From Sporosarcina sp. FSL W8-0480 (GTDB lineage Bacteria > Bacillota > Bacilli > Bacillales_A > Planococcaceae), in the NCBI RefSeq assembly GCF_037963765.1, contig NZ_CP150166.1, forward strand, positions 2,053,501-2,117,500: 64,000 bases of DNA, given 5' to 3'. Under the pieces are notes generated by a model. That model was not told the DNA's origin, did not search any database, and was given only the letters and a program-made list of their open reading frames with translations. This document shows positions 50,884 to 61,439 of this stretch, in pieces. Position numbers and translations under genes: made by a program. How positions within the stretch are numbered: the first letter of the stretch is position 1; the number at the start of each line of letters is the position of its first letter.

Positions 50884-52269
50884 TTAGTTAGTGATTACAC
50901 GACGGGCTTGTACGTAGTTTTTGGATGCCCATGTTGAAGAAAGGCTTTGTTTTTCCACTTTGCCTGTTGTGGATAGGCTGATGAATTGGTTGTTGCCCAT
51001 GTAAATCCCGGTTTGTGTAATTCGTGTACCTTTATTGTCAGTGGAGAACAACAGAAGATCTCCTTTTTGTAGATTTGATTTTAATACGGATGTACCTACT
51101 TGCGCCTGTTGGGCTGCCATTTTGTATTTCAGGTCAATGCCTTCTTGTTTATACACATAATACGTGAAGCCAGCACCCGTGAAAGTTAATGTATTTTCAT
51201 TATAGACATACCCGAATTTCGCTTTATTCGTTAGACTTTCCGCGAAGTTGACAAGTTTATCTGCCGTTGTTGTAGCAGGTAATGATGGTTCGGATGGCTG
51301 TGACGGTTCAGTAGGGTTGTTTGGAACGGATTCCGTAAATACCCTTTTAGCAGTAATATAGTGATCCTTATAATAATCTGCCAAGAGAACTCGTGTAATG
51401 ACGCCACCAGTCGTTGGAATTACAACACGGTGTTCACCAGCGTAAATTCCGACTAAACTTGCAGTTGTTGAACCCGTTACACTATTGAAGAAAACAAGGT
51501 CCCCTTTTTTCAAATTGGATTTTGATACAGTTGTCCCTTTGCTTTGTAGATCACGTATACTTTTCGCATCAAGTGTTGTACCGTTTTGTTTGTAAACATA
51601 ATTGACAAAACCAGTACTTGTAAACTTCCTAAGAGACTCATTGTTGACTGAACCGATTGTAACTTGGTCTTTCAAATCATAAGCAAGTTCTGTAATTATA
51701 TCGCCTTTTGTTGCAGGGTTAGAAGAGAGAAGGCTTGGAATGACACGAGTTGCACCGTAATAATTATCTGTGTAATACGGTTTGCTGTTCAAGTCAGAGA
51801 TTACGATGTTTTGTTGCGGATCTGCCATATGGATTACTTTATTGTCACCAATATACATTGCGACGTGGTCAGGATCCGTTCCCGTTTTTTTGCTCTTAAA
51901 GAATAGCAAGTCTCCTTTTTTCCATTGACCTTTTGCTACTGGTGTACCTTGTTGCATCATATAGTTTTCATTGTATGTTGCAAGGTCTACACCGCTTTTC
52001 TCGAAAACGTACATGAGAAATGTTGCACATGAGAATTTATATGGATATGTTGGCTTGTATTCGGCAGTGCTATATGTAGCCTTTCCAATCAAGCTTTTTG
52101 CAAATTGGATTAATTGATCGGCTTTAGCATCTACTACTTGTTGTGATTGTTGTGAGGTTACTGTGGCAGCTGAGACGGTATTATTATTATGTTGATATGT
52201 TGGTATTGTTAGTGATGTGACAGTTACGCATGTGATTAATGCGGCTGATAAGAGTTTACGTTTCATCAT
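50884..52269 (-). CDS. Secreted NlpC/P60-type protein with one active and two degenerate domains
   Basis: 461 residues with a signal peptide (about 1-34). Three NlpC/P60-like domains follow: about 47-175, 187-310 and 335-460. Domain 1 keeps Cys 81 (KFSCATF) and His 135 (DHVAMYIG), as needed for peptidoglycan endopeptidase activity. In domain 2 the Cys is Ser 218 and the His position is Leu; in domain 3 they are Gly 365 and Gln. A Pro/Glu/Ser linker (about 315-333) precedes domain 3. AGGAGG lies before two adjacent ATGs (52269 and 52266). It probably binds and cuts cell wall or spore peptides. Confidence 0.85.
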   Translation of the reverse strand: MMKRKLLSAALITCVTVTSLTIPTYQHNNNTVSAATVTSQQSQQVVDAKADQLIQFAKSLIGKATYSTAEYKPTYPYKFSCATFLMYVFEKSGVDLATYNENYMMQQGTPVAKGQWKKGDLLFFKSKKTGTDPDHVAMYIGDNKVIHMADPQQNIVISDLNSKPYYTDNYYGATRVIPSLLSSNPATKGDIITELAYDLKDQVTIGSVNNESLRKFTSTGFVNYVYKQNGTTLDAKSIRDLQSKGTTVSKSNLKKGDLVFFNSVTGSTTASLVGIYAGEHRVVIPTTGGVITRVLLADYYKDHYITAKRVFTESVPNNPTEPSQPSEPSLPATTTADKLVNFAESLTNKAKFGYVYNENTLTFTGAGFTYYVYKQEGIDLKYKMAAQQAQVGTSVLKSNLQKGDLLLFSTDNKGTRITQTGIYMGNNQFISLSTTGKVEKQSLSSTWASKNYVQARRVITN

Positions 52270-52466
52270 GAATCCTCCTAAATTAGTTTTCTTACTCTAC
52301 GGACTGATAGTAGCATAGAAAAAGAGGGGATTCTGAAGGGAATATTCACCAACGAACGGAACAGGTTTCGGAAATGCCTGTGAATTCTGGTGTCGTTGCT
52401 CTTCTTTACAAATAGATTACAAGCGAAAAAAGGAGAATTTAGGAAGAAATATTAAACAAAAATAAT

Positions 52467-52500
52467 AAAAAGCGTGTGGCTGTTTGCCTTCACGCTTTTT
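52467..52500 (-). terminator. Terminator of the yneR-type gene
   Basis: AAAAAGCGTG / CACGCTTTTT (52467-52476, 52491-52500), overlapping the stop codon of the gene on the minus strand. The remaining gap to the NlpC/P60 gene (52270-52466) shows no further clear element. Confidence 0.85.
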
Positions 52501-52783
52501 TGTAGGTGTAAATTAATTCATTAATTTTAGGGTCGACGTTGACATGGAGATCGTGTTCATCGAAGAACCAATGGTCTCTTCGTTCGATAAAGAAGTGAAT
52601 ATCTTCTTTTATAGTCTCTACTACAGCTTCGTCGGGTTGTTCTTTTGTAACTCCGAGGGAAAAGCCGTCGTGCAATGGGCTTGAACCACCGTATCTTGCA
52701 AAGAATTTAATGTATTCTCCAGGTCTCGCTTCCATTTCATCTTTAAACCAAATTAATGCCTCGTCTGATAATATGATTTTCAA
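52490..52783 (-). CDS. yneR: HesB/YneR-like protein
   Basis: 97-residue protein of the HesB/YadR-like (iron-sulfur biosynthesis-related) family, B. subtilis YneR type (95 residues). It has the beta-rich core YIKFFARYGGSSPLHDGFSLG and, as in YneR, lacks the Cys triad of true A-type Fe-S carriers, so Fe-S binding is doubtful. The start is TTG at 52783, as no in-frame ATG is near. It precedes plsY divergently as part of the conserved yneR-yneS order. Confidence 0.82.
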   Translation of the reverse strand: MKIILSDEALIWFKDEMEARPGEYIKFFARYGGSSPLHDGFSLGVTKEQPDEAVVETIKEDIHFFIERRDHWFFDEHDLHVNVDPKINELIYTYKKA

Positions 52784-52820
52784 TTGATCATCACGCCTTT
52801 CGGTAGATGCCTCTATTGTA

Positions 52821-53423
52821 TTACAACCACTTTACTTTAGGCTCAGTTCCTGCTTTGATCCTTGTAATGTTTGCACGATGCCTATAGAAAATGAAGATTC
52901 CCATAAGGCCAATTATAATCATTAAAGAGTAGTCGCCAGTCCAAACGTAAAAAATAAAACTATATATAAATGCAACGACCGCCACAATCATTGAAGATAA
53001 TGAAACCATTTTAGTGATTTTTAAAGCGAGTAGGAATGTAAGTAGTACGATGATGAAAATTGGCCAGTTATAGCCTAAAAGTACTCCACCTGAAGTGGCA
53101 ACGGCCTTGCCACCTTTGAATCCCGCAAAGATAGGGAAAATATGACCTAAAACTGCACAAAAGCCAAGTACAAGTGGGTGAATGCCTGTATTGCTGAATA
53201 TAGGTAACAGTACAAGGAGGACGGCGGCTGTACCTTTTAGAATATCAAGGATGGTAACGACCAGTCCCGCTGTTCTACCAAGCACGCGAAATGTATTTGT
53301 ACCACCTAAATTCCCGCTGCCATGCTCCCGCACATCTGTTTTGTAGAAAAGCTTGCCCACCCATAATGCTGAGGGAATGGAGCCAAGTAAATAAGCTATT
53401 AGTATTAGAATGATATTTTCCAT
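52821..53423 (-). CDS. plsY: Acyl-phosphate:glycerol-3-phosphate acyltransferase PlsY
   Basis: Integral membrane enzyme, 200 residues, that makes lysophosphatidic acid, the first step in phospholipid synthesis. Signature segments are GSIPSALWVGK, GSGNLGGTNTFRVLG (about 36-50) and GHIFPIFAGFKGGKAVATSGG (about 94-114). About five to seven hydrophobic helices. AAAGGGG precedes the ATG. It is divergent from parE, as in B. subtilis (yneS-parE). Confidence 0.95.
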   Translation of the reverse strand: MENIILILIAYLLGSIPSALWVGKLFYKTDVREHGSGNLGGTNTFRVLGRTAGLVVTILDILKGTAAVLLVLLPIFSNTGIHPLVLGFCAVLGHIFPIFAGFKGGKAVATSGGVLLGYNWPIFIIVLLTFLLALKITKMVSLSSMIVAVVAFIYSFIFYVWTGDYSLMIIIGLMGIFIFYRHRANITRIKAGTEPKVKWL

Positions 53424-53623
53424 AGTAGGTCCCCTTTTAGTTTCTTTGGTTCAAGTCTAACAGAACGCTGAGACTCCGACAATGGAAGGATTTAAGTTGC
53501 GCGAAATATTTACCTGTCCTAACAGTTTCTAATGATCTTCTATAACTAAGTTTTTCCTTATCTAATTGCAATAAACGACTTTCTTCTATACAATTAATTG
53601 AGCATGCTTCCTGAAACGTTGAT

Positions 53624-53652
53624 TTGACAAGCTTTACAGGAAGCGATACGAT
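53624..53652 (+). promoter_or_regulatory. SigA promoter of parE-parC
   Basis: Perfect TTGACA (53624-53629), 17 bases, TACGAT (53647-53652), about 45 bases before the parE start. Confidence 0.75.
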
Positions 53653-53697
53653 ATTATATACACAAAAAGAGAACATTCGTTTGATGGGGGTTGCGAT

Positions 53698-55671
53698 TTG
53701 ACGAAAGAGCAAGAAGTATATGCATATGATGATGACTCCATCCAAGTCCTTGAGGGCCTTGATGCAGTTCGAAAAAGACCAGGGATGTATATTGGTTCAA
53801 CCGACTCCCGTGGACTTCATCACCTTGTTTATGAAATTGTAGATAACGCGGTGGATGAGGCACTTGCAGGATTTGGTTCTGAAATAGATGTGACAATTCA
53901 TGCAGATGGTAGTATTGGTATCCGAGACTTCGGACGAGGAATGCCTACTGGGATGCACAAAACTGGAAAACCGACAACGGAAGTCATTCTGACAGTCCTT
54001 CACGCGGGAGGGAAGTTTGGTCAAGGCGGTTATAAGACAAGTGGTGGTTTGCACGGAGTTGGTGCTTCTGTCGTTAATGCGTTATCGGAATGGCTTGAAG
54101 TGACGATCTTCCGTGAAGGTAAGAAATTTCGCCAACGCTTTGAAAACGGTGGAAAACCGGTTACTACATTGGAAGAGATCGGTACTACACGTGAAAAAGG
54201 TACTTTGATACATTTCAAACCAGATCCATTAATCTTTTCGACGATTAAATATCAGTATGAGATTCTATCAGAGCGTTTACGGGAATCAGCATTCCTTTTG
54301 AAAGGTTTGAAAATTGTTCTACAAGAAGAAGGAACTGAAAAGCACGACGTCTTTCATTATGAATCCGGTATTAAAGCTTTCATTGACTATCTAAATGAGG
54401 AAAAGGATGTTCTACATGAGGTCGCATACCTTGAAGGAGAGTCAGAAGGAATTGAAGTGGAATTTGCATTTCAGTTTACGGATGGCTATTCGGAAACGAT
54501 TCTATCCTTCGTAAATAATGTGCGGACAAAAGACGGGGGAACACATGAAACCGGCGCAAAGACTGCAATGACTCGTGTTTTCAATGAATATGCAAGGAAA
54601 ACCGGTTTATTAAAAGAGAAGGATAAGAACCTTGATGGTTCTGATATTCGTGAAGGGGTTTCTGCAATTGTTTCTGTCCGGATTCCTGAGGAGATTCTAC
54701 AGTTTGAAGGTCAAACAAAAGGGAAGTTAGGGACAAGCGAAGCAAGAACCGCTACAGATGCAATCATTTCACAGCATCTTCTATATTTCCTTGAAGAGAA
54801 CGCGGAACTGAGTGCCAATCTGATACGAAAAGCTGTGAGGGCACAACAAGCACGGGAAGCTGCGCGTAAGGCAAGAGAAGACGCACGTTCTGGAAAGAAA
54901 CGTAGACGTTCCGATACTTTGTTAACAGGGAAACTAACTCCTGCCCAATCAAGAAATGCGGCAAAGAATGAACTATACCTTGTCGAAGGGGATTCAGCAG
55001 GGGGTTCCGCAAAACAGGGTAGGGATCGGACATTCCAAGCGATTTTGCCACTTCGGGGAAAAGTCATCAACACCGAAAAAGCAAAATTAGAAGATATAAT
55101 GAAGAATGAGGAAATCAACACGATCATCCATGCAATTGGTGGGGGAGTCGGCGCGGATTTCCAAATTGACGATATCGCGTACGATAAAGTGATTATCATG
55201 ACCGATGCGGATACTGACGGAGCGCATATACAAGTGCTTCTTCTAACATTCTTTTACCGCTATATGAAGCCTTTGATCGAGGCTGGAAAAGTGTATATCG
55301 CTTTGCCTCCGTTATATAAGGTCTTCAAAGGTACCGGTAAAAAAGAAGTGGTTGAATATGCATGGACTGAATCGGACCTTGACGCTGCCATTAAAAAGGT
55401 CGGACGTGGTTATATGCTTCAGCGCTACAAGGGACTTGGTGAAATGAACGCTGATCAACTTTGGGATACGACGATGAATCCTGAAACACGGACATTAATC
55501 AGGGTCACTATTGAAGATGGTGCTCAATCGGAAAGACGTGTGACAACACTAATGGGCGATAAAGTAGAACCAAGAAGGAAATGGATAGAAAGCAACGTGG
55601 ATTTTGGAACTGAAGAACATAATATTTTGGAAAATGAACATTTGCATGTTGATGAGGGGGATTATAAATGA
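53698..55671 (+). CDS. parE: DNA topoisomerase IV subunit B (ParE)
   Basis: ATPase subunit of the decatenating type IIA topoisomerase, 657 residues. GHKL ATP-binding motifs are [22 protein letters not shown] and [14 protein letters not shown]. The TOPRIM domain has [15 protein letters not shown] and [10 protein letters not shown]. The length and the short C-terminus fit ParE, and its neighbour is parC, rather than GyrB. The start is TTG at 53698 after a GGGGG site. It overlaps parC by four bases. Confidence 0.96.
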   Translation: MTKEQEVYAYDDDSIQVLEGLDAVRKRPGMYIGSTDSRGLHHLVYEIVDNAVDEALAGFGSEIDVTIHADGSIGIRDFGRGMPTGMHKTGKPTTEVILTVLHAGGKFGQGGYKTSGGLHGVGASVVNALSEWLEVTIFREGKKFRQRFENGGKPVTTLEEIGTTREKGTLIHFKPDPLIFSTIKYQYEILSERLRESAFLLKGLKIVLQEEGTEKHDVFHYESGIKAFIDYLNEEKDVLHEVAYLEGESEGIEVEFAFQFTDGYSETILSFVNNVRTKDGGTHETGAKTAMTRVFNEYARKTGLLKEKDKNLDGSDIREGVSAIVSVRIPEEILQFEGQTKGKLGTSEARTATDAIISQHLLYFLEENAELSANLIRKAVRAQQAREAARKAREDARSGKKRRRSDTLLTGKLTPAQSRNAAKNELYLVEGDSAGGSAKQGRDRTFQAILPLRGKVINTEKAKLEDIMKNEEINTIIHAIGGGVGADFQIDDIAYDKVIIMTDADTDGAHIQVLLLTFFYRYMKPLIEAGKVYIALPPLYKVFKGTGKKEVVEYAWTESDLDAAIKKVGRGYMLQRYKGLGEMNADQLWDTTMNPETRTLIRVTIEDGAQSERRVTTLMGDKVEPRRKWIESNVDFGTEEHNILENEHLHVDEGDYK

Positions 55672-58100
55672 CTTCAACTGAGCGTTATCAAGATCTGCCC
55701 CTTGAAGAAGTAATTGGTGATCGTTTTGGCCGTTACAGTAAATATATTATTCAAGACCGCGCTTTACCTGATGCACGGGATGGTTTAAAACCTGTACAAA
55801 GACGTATTTTATACGCGATGTTCCATGAAGGGAATACACACGACAAAGCATTCCGGAAATCCGCAAAAACGGTCGGAAATGTTATCGGTAACTATCATCC
55901 TCATGGGGACTCATCCGTTTATGATGCAATGGTTCGTATGAGCCAAGAATGGAAGCTGCGTCATTTAATGGTAGAAATGCATGGAAATAACGGCTCTGTG
56001 GACGGCGATCCAGCAGCCGCCATGCGTTATACAGAGGCAAGACTTTCAGCGATTGCTGCGGAAATGTTACGAGATATCGGAAAGGAAACGGTGGAGTTTG
56101 TTCCGAACTTCGACGATACAGAGCCAGAACCAACAGTGCTTCCAGCTCGTTTTCCAAACTTGCTAGTAAACGGTTCAACTGGGATTTCTGCAGGGTATGC
56201 GACAGATATTCCACCACATGCCCTCCATGAAGTAATTGATGCCGTCCTGATGAGGATGGATAATCCGAATGTGACAGTCGATGAATTGATGACTGTTATT
56301 AAGGGCCCGGATTTTCCGACAGGTGCAATTATTCAAGGTACAGGTGGCATTAAAACCGCTTATGAGACAGGCAGAGGTCGCTTTATCATTCGAGCAAAAT
56401 CTGAAATCGAACCGTTAAAAGCAGGCAAATCACAAATCGTCATCACCGAAATTCCTTACGATGTGAATAAAGCGAATTTAGTGAAGAAGATTGATGAGCT
56501 GCGTGTAGATCGAAAAATGGATGGCATTGCTGATGTAAGGGATGAATCCGACCGTACCGGCCTTCGAATTGTAATCGAATTGAAGAAAGATATGGATGGC
56601 AATGCCATTTTACAATATCTCTTAAAAAATACAGACCTTCAAGTGACATATAACTTCAATATGGTCGCAATATCAAACAGAAGACCGACATTAATGTCAT
56701 TACCGATGCTATTGGACGCCTATATCGAACATCAAAAGGAAGTTGTTACAAGAAGATCGAAATACGATATCCAAAAAGCGAAAGATCGTTTGCATATTGT
56801 AGAAGGCCTTATGAAGGCTTTGTCCATTTTAGATGATGTGATTAAGACGATTCGCGCATCAAAGGACAAGCGTGATGCCAAAAACAATATCATTTCGAAA
56901 TTTGGGTTTACCGAAGTACAGGCAGAAGCCATCGTTTCACTACAGTTATACAGGCTTACAAACACAGATATAACTGAACTGAAAAAAGAGGACGCTGAGC
57001 TTCGGAAATTGATTGAACATCTTGATGCAATCTTGAAAAGTGACAAAAAGCTTTCCTCAGTCATCAAAAAAGAATTAGTGGATGTTCGTAAGCAGTTTTC
57101 CGAACAGAGAAGATCGGTAATTGAAGAGAGAATCGAGACGATCAAGGTTGACCTCGATATCCTTGTCCCAAGTGAAGAAGTTGTTGTTTCGGTAACAAAG
57201 GATGGATATGTGAAGAGAACGAGCACTCGTTCGTATAGCGCTTCAAATGGCACTGGTATGGATATTAAGGATTCAGATTATGTCATTATGGAATCCGTCA
57301 TGAATACACAGCATCATATTCTACTCTTCACGTCATTCGGTAATTACATTTATCAGCCAGTTCACGAATTACCGGATATAAGGTGGCGTGATTTAGGACA
57401 GCATATTTCAAGCATCATTTCGCTTGAACCGAATGAAGAGATCATTGCAGCAATTGGCGTAGATAACTTTGAAGAGGAAAAATTGATTTTAACTGTATCG
57501 GATAATGGAAATATTAAACTATCTAAGCTCTCCGATTTCCAAGTTCAGCGTTATTCACGAACTTTTAAAGCAATGAATATTAAAAAGGGCAATTATATGG
57601 TTGATGCGCAGTTAGTGGCTGGAAACGAAGAAGTTATTTTATTTACCGAACAGGCATACGCGTTACGTTTTTCACTCACTGAACTGTCGGTCACTGGCAT
57701 TCGCACGGCTGGCGTACGTGGTATTAATGTAAAAGCTGAAGATAAGCTTGTGTCAATGATTGTCATTCGGGATGAATCAGAATCCATATTCATCGCTACA
57801 CAGCGTGGATCTGTCAAACGAATGGGGCTAAAAGAGTTTGAGTTAGCCGCGAGAGCACAACGTGGTTTGGTTGTGTTGAAAGAACTGAAAACGAATCCTC
57901 ATCGGATTGTAGGAACTGTACCTGTAAAACCAAGTGAAAATGTGATCTTATCGACGAATAAAGATCATAAAGTAACCGTTGAAGCAGGAACATTAAGACT
58001 TGTCGAGCGTCTATCGAACGGAAGTTCCGTTTTGGATGAAAGTAAGGAAGGAACTGTCGTTTCAGTCTACAAAGAATTAACAGCAGAAATGAAATCTTAA
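55668..58100 (+). CDS. parC: DNA topoisomerase IV subunit A (ParC)
   Basis: DNA cleavage subunit, 810 residues. The QRDR region is [17 protein letters not shown] and [15 protein letters not shown] (Ser at the quinolone position, wild type). The catalytic Tyr is in [10 protein letters not shown] (about 122). A coiled-coil tower follows, then a C-terminal beta-propeller region (about 490-800) with degenerate repeats such as [13 protein letters not shown] and [12 protein letters not shown]. The ATG overlaps the parE stop. Confidence 0.96.
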   Translation: MTSTERYQDLPLEEVIGDRFGRYSKYIIQDRALPDARDGLKPVQRRILYAMFHEGNTHDKAFRKSAKTVGNVIGNYHPHGDSSVYDAMVRMSQEWKLRHLMVEMHGNNGSVDGDPAAAMRYTEARLSAIAAEMLRDIGKETVEFVPNFDDTEPEPTVLPARFPNLLVNGSTGISAGYATDIPPHALHEVIDAVLMRMDNPNVTVDELMTVIKGPDFPTGAIIQGTGGIKTAYETGRGRFIIRAKSEIEPLKAGKSQIVITEIPYDVNKANLVKKIDELRVDRKMDGIADVRDESDRTGLRIVIELKKDMDGNAILQYLLKNTDLQVTYNFNMVAISNRRPTLMSLPMLLDAYIEHQKEVVTRRSKYDIQKAKDRLHIVEGLMKALSILDDVIKTIRASKDKRDAKNNIISKFGFTEVQAEAIVSLQLYRLTNTDITELKKEDAELRKLIEHLDAILKSDKKLSSVIKKELVDVRKQFSEQRRSVIEERIETIKVDLDILVPSEEVVVSVTKDGYVKRTSTRSYSASNGTGMDIKDSDYVIMESVMNTQHHILLFTSFGNYIYQPVHELPDIRWRDLGQHISSIISLEPNEEIIAAIGVDNFEEEKLILTVSDNGNIKLSKLSDFQVQRYSRTFKAMNIKKGNYMVDAQLVAGNEEVILFTEQAYALRFSLTELSVTGIRTAGVRGINVKAEDKLVSMIVIRDESESIFIATQRGSVKRMGLKEFELAARAQRGLVVLKELKTNPHRIVGTVPVKPSENVILSTNKDHKVTVEAGTLRLVERLSNGSSVLDESKEGTVVSVYKELTAEMKS

Positions 58101-58106
58101 CCTGGC

Positions 58107-58144
58107 GTCTGTCAACAATTAGTATTTTGTTGACAGACTTTTTT
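58107..58144 (+). terminator. Terminator after parC
   Basis: 12-bp arms GTCTGTCAACAA / TTGTTGACAGAC and six T. Confidence 0.95.
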
Positions 58145-58162
58145 GATGTCGAAATATTGATA

Positions 58163-58191
58163 GTGACATTTTTCGTTTTTTACCGTATAAT
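58163..58191 (+). promoter_or_regulatory. SigA promoter of the MFS gene
   Basis: GTGACA (58163-58168), 17 bases, TATAAT (58186-58191), about 40 bases before the start. Confidence 0.75.
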
Positions 58192-58231
58192 AATTCGGAA
58201 GTCGAAATAACTTGAGGGAACGGTGAATGGT

Positions 58232-59455
58232 ATGTGGAGAAATCGGAACGTTTGGATTATCCTAAGTGGGGAAATGATAGCCGGTCTTGGATTATGGACA
58301 GGGATAATCGGAAATTTAGAGTTTTTACAAGAAAAAGTCCCTTCCGATTTTGTAAAAGCACTGATCCTTTCCATTGGTTTATTAGCAGGTATTATTGCCG
58401 GACCGCTCGCAGGAAGAATCATAGACCAATCAAAAAAGAAAACAATATTAATCGCTGCAGGCTTTGGTAGACTGTTTAGTGTCGTATTTATGCTATTAGC
58501 CATCTCTACCGGATCTGTCTGGTGGATGGTCGCTTTCATCATTACAATTCAACTATCAGCAACATTCTATTTTCCAGCATTACAATCTACTATTCCTCTA
58601 ATCGTAAAAGATGACGATTTACTAACAATGAACGGAATGCATATGAACGTTGCTACGATTGCCCGTGTTGCCGGAACAGCACTGGCCGGTGTCATACTTG
58701 TGTACTGGTCATTGGCATCACTTTATTGGGTTTCTATGTTGGCGTATGCCTTGCTATTAGGCTTTACGATGCTTTTGAAAGTAGATGAGGAGAAAGAGGG
58801 AAGGGGAGAGAAAGGAAAAAAGGAGAAAGGCGGCTTTATAGAAGTATTTCCCGTCCTAAAGGCATTTCCAGCTGTCGGAATGACTCTTGTTATGACGATG
58901 ATTCCTTTATTATTTATAGGATCCTTTAATCTGATTGTCATTAATATTAGTGAAATCCAAGATTCTTCATCAATAAAAGGGCTGATTTATACTTTTGAAG
59001 GTATAGCTTTCATGATTGGTTCTTTTGTCGTTAAAATTCTAACAAGAAAATGGAAAACCACGGTTATTTTATTTTTCTTTGCATCTATGGTCGCTATAGC
59101 AGAATTCATGCTGTATTTTGCTGATAATATTGTAATAACTTTGGCAGCATTTGCGGTGTTAGGATTTGCGTTAGGATGCTTTTTTCCAACGGCAATGGTT
59201 ATTTTTCAAAAACAAATGCCAAAAGCGTATCATGGACGTTTTTTCTCATTCAGAAACATGTTGGAAAGAGTCATGTTCCAAATTGTCTTATTAAGTGCAG
59301 GAGCATTTTTAGACATTCTAGGATTGCAGACAATGGTGATCATTTTTGGAATGATAAGTTTAAGTTTGACGTTGTTATTTTTCATTCAAATGAAACGAAG
59401 GAATATAATTTTGGAACACCAAATAAAAGCAGAACCTGCAGCGGAAATCATCTGA
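58232..59455 (+). CDS. MFS transporter (enterobactin/macrolide exporter-like)
   Basis: 407-residue membrane protein with about 12 hydrophobic helices and a charged cytoplasmic loop near residues 187-205 (KVDEEKEGRGEKGKKEKGG) between the two halves. The first-half GLLAGIIAGPLAGRIIDQSKKK resembles motif A of the MFS_3/EntS-MefA group. Substrate unknown. The ATG at 58232 is preceded by GGTGA; a GTG at 58223 after GAGGGA is an alternative start. The gene has its own promoter and terminator. Confidence 0.85.
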   Translation: MWRNRNVWIILSGEMIAGLGLWTGIIGNLEFLQEKVPSDFVKALILSIGLLAGIIAGPLAGRIIDQSKKKTILIAAGFGRLFSVVFMLLAISTGSVWWMVAFIITIQLSATFYFPALQSTIPLIVKDDDLLTMNGMHMNVATIARVAGTALAGVILVYWSLASLYWVSMLAYALLLGFTMLLKVDEEKEGRGEKGKKEKGGFIEVFPVLKAFPAVGMTLVMTMIPLLFIGSFNLIVINISEIQDSSSIKGLIYTFEGIAFMIGSFVVKILTRKWKTTVILFFFASMVAIAEFMLYFADNIVITLAAFAVLGFALGCFFPTAMVIFQKQMPKAYHGRFFSFRNMLERVMFQIVLLSAGAFLDILGLQTMVIIFGMISLSLTLLFFIQMKRRNIILEHQIKAEPAAEII

Positions 59456-59480
59456 TAATCCGCAGCAGGTTTTATTTTGC
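59433..59480 (+). terminator. Terminator after the MFS gene
   Basis: AACCTGC-A-GCGGA pairs with TCCGC-A-GCAGGTT (59433-59445, 59459-59471), then TTTATTTT; overlaps the stop codon. Confidence 0.85.
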
Positions 59481-59495
59481 TGAAAATCTCGTTCT

Positions 59496-59589
<94 letters not shown>

Positions 59590-59593
59590 CTAC

Positions 59594-59971
59594 TTATACC
59601 TCTATTCTATATCGATAGTTACTATTTTTGCTGTTTTCAACATCGATGTATTTTGTGCTATATTCGATAACGTCATTTATATATAACTCATTTGCTTTTG
59701 CAACCTCTTTAATTGCTTCTAACAACTCTTTATCATATGTTGTTTTGTAATGTGCCCGATCCTTCGGCCGCTGATCCTTAGTAAAGGTTATTTCCTCACC
59801 GTTATCCAAGAAGTTTACAAAACCACTTTCTATTAGATAATTAACATGTGTATTATTGTTCTTCGCTAAAATCGATAATTCATCAATCAATGCTTTACTT
59901 ATCGTTGTTCTAAATTTAACTCTACTCATATCTGTAGTTTGCTGTAATTTTCCATTAACAAGTTTCCACAT
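59594..59971 (-). CDS. Ribbon-helix-helix-like protein with an internal duplication
   Basis: 125 residues. Two similar ~35-residue units are visible: VKFRTTISKALIDELSILAK... (about 18-55) and AHYKTTYDKELLEAIKEVAK... (about 73-108). Each has a short beta segment, then two helices, and ends in N(Y/D)(L/V)IE-type sequence, as in ribbon-helix-helix or related DNA-binding folds. Similar Bacillales proteins are often labelled rRNA methyltransferase, for which there is no motif here. Its ribosome site GGAGTG is within the end of the upstream endonuclease gene, with a gap of only five bases. Confidence 0.7.
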   Translation of the reverse strand: MWKLVNGKLQQTTDMSRVKFRTTISKALIDELSILAKNNNTHVNYLIESGFVNFLDNGEEITFTKDQRPKDRAHYKTTYDKELLEAIKEVAKANELYINDVIEYSTKYIDVENSKNSNYRYRIEV

Positions 59972-59976
59972 TTATA

Positions 59977-60789
<813 letters not shown>

Positions 60790-60888
60790 CTACTTCCATT
60801 GTACAAACTCACGTTCTTATTTTCAATCAATATGAAAAACTCTCATAATGGATTGTTATTAGTGGAATGGTCAAAACATGCACATGCT

Positions 60889-60898
60889 ATGGTATAAT
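60889..60898 (+). promoter_or_regulatory. Extended -10 promoter of the coiled-coil gene
   Basis: TATGGTATAAT gives TGG before a perfect TATAAT (60893-60898), about 30 bases before the ATG. Confidence 0.6.
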
Positions 60899-60928
60899 GG
60901 TCATAAAATGAAAAAGGAGGAAACTAAT

Positions 60929-61366
60929 ATGAGTGAGCAAAAATTTGAGTTAATCCTGAATGAACTACAAAAGATCAGCACACATGTATCACATTTGGAC
61001 GAGCGTGTTACTCAGATGGATAATCGTTTTTCTGAAATAGATGAACGTTTTTCTGAAATGGGTGAACGATTCACTGAAATGGGTGAACGATTTACTAAAA
61101 TGGACGAACGTTTTTCTAAAATGGACAATCGTTTTTCTAAAATCGAAACAGAACAACATCGTCATGGCGAACACATCCAACAACTTATTCAAATTGTTGG
61201 AGCAACCAATAACAGGCTTGAAGCCTTCCAACAAGATACAACAGCACGTTTTGATCGTGTAGATCGCTCACTCCGTTTAGTAGAATCAGACCTTGACCTA
61301 ATCCTCCAAAAATCGAATAAGCATGAAAGAGAAATTAATCGATTAAAACAAATCACTTATGAATAA
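60929..61366 (+). CDS. Heptad-repeat coiled-coil protein
   Basis: 145-residue soluble protein, nearly all coiled coil. Six consecutive seven-residue units of the type D-x-R-F-S-x-M/I (DNRFSEI, DERFSEM, GERFTEM, GERFTKM, DERFSKM, DNRFSKI; about 30-71) repeat at the DNA level with a 21-base period. Further heptads continue to the C-terminus. Similar proteins occur widely in Bacillales and phages without known function. The ATG at 60929 follows AAAGGAGG; the frame is open further upstream, but the extended part covers the promoter. Confidence 0.8.
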   Translation: MSEQKFELILNELQKISTHVSHLDERVTQMDNRFSEIDERFSEMGERFTEMGERFTKMDERFSKMDNRFSKIETEQHRHGEHIQQLIQIVGATNNRLEAFQQDTTARFDRVDRSLRLVESDLDLILQKSNKHEREINRLKQITYE

Positions 61367-61377
61367 GATAAACATAA

Positions 61378-61425
61378 AGCCCACTATGAATACCTTATAA
61401 ATTGGTATCATCGTGGGCTGTTTTT
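61378..61425. terminator. Terminator between coiled-coil gene and fni
   Basis: AGCCCAC-ATGA-TACC pairs with GGTA-TCAT-GTGGGCT (61378-61419), with T on the plus side; convergent genes. Confidence 0.85.
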
Positions 61426-61439
61426 ATTTTCTTTACATC

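Noticed and set aside
53437..53745. 102-codon open frame on the minus strand between plsY and parE
   Set aside because: Overlaps the parE promoter and start on the opposite strand, has no ribosome site, and its composition looks like non-coding sequence.
59594..59971. rRNA methyltransferase, a label often seen on similar small proteins
   Set aside because: No SAM-binding motif and too short; an RHH-like duplicated fold explains it better.
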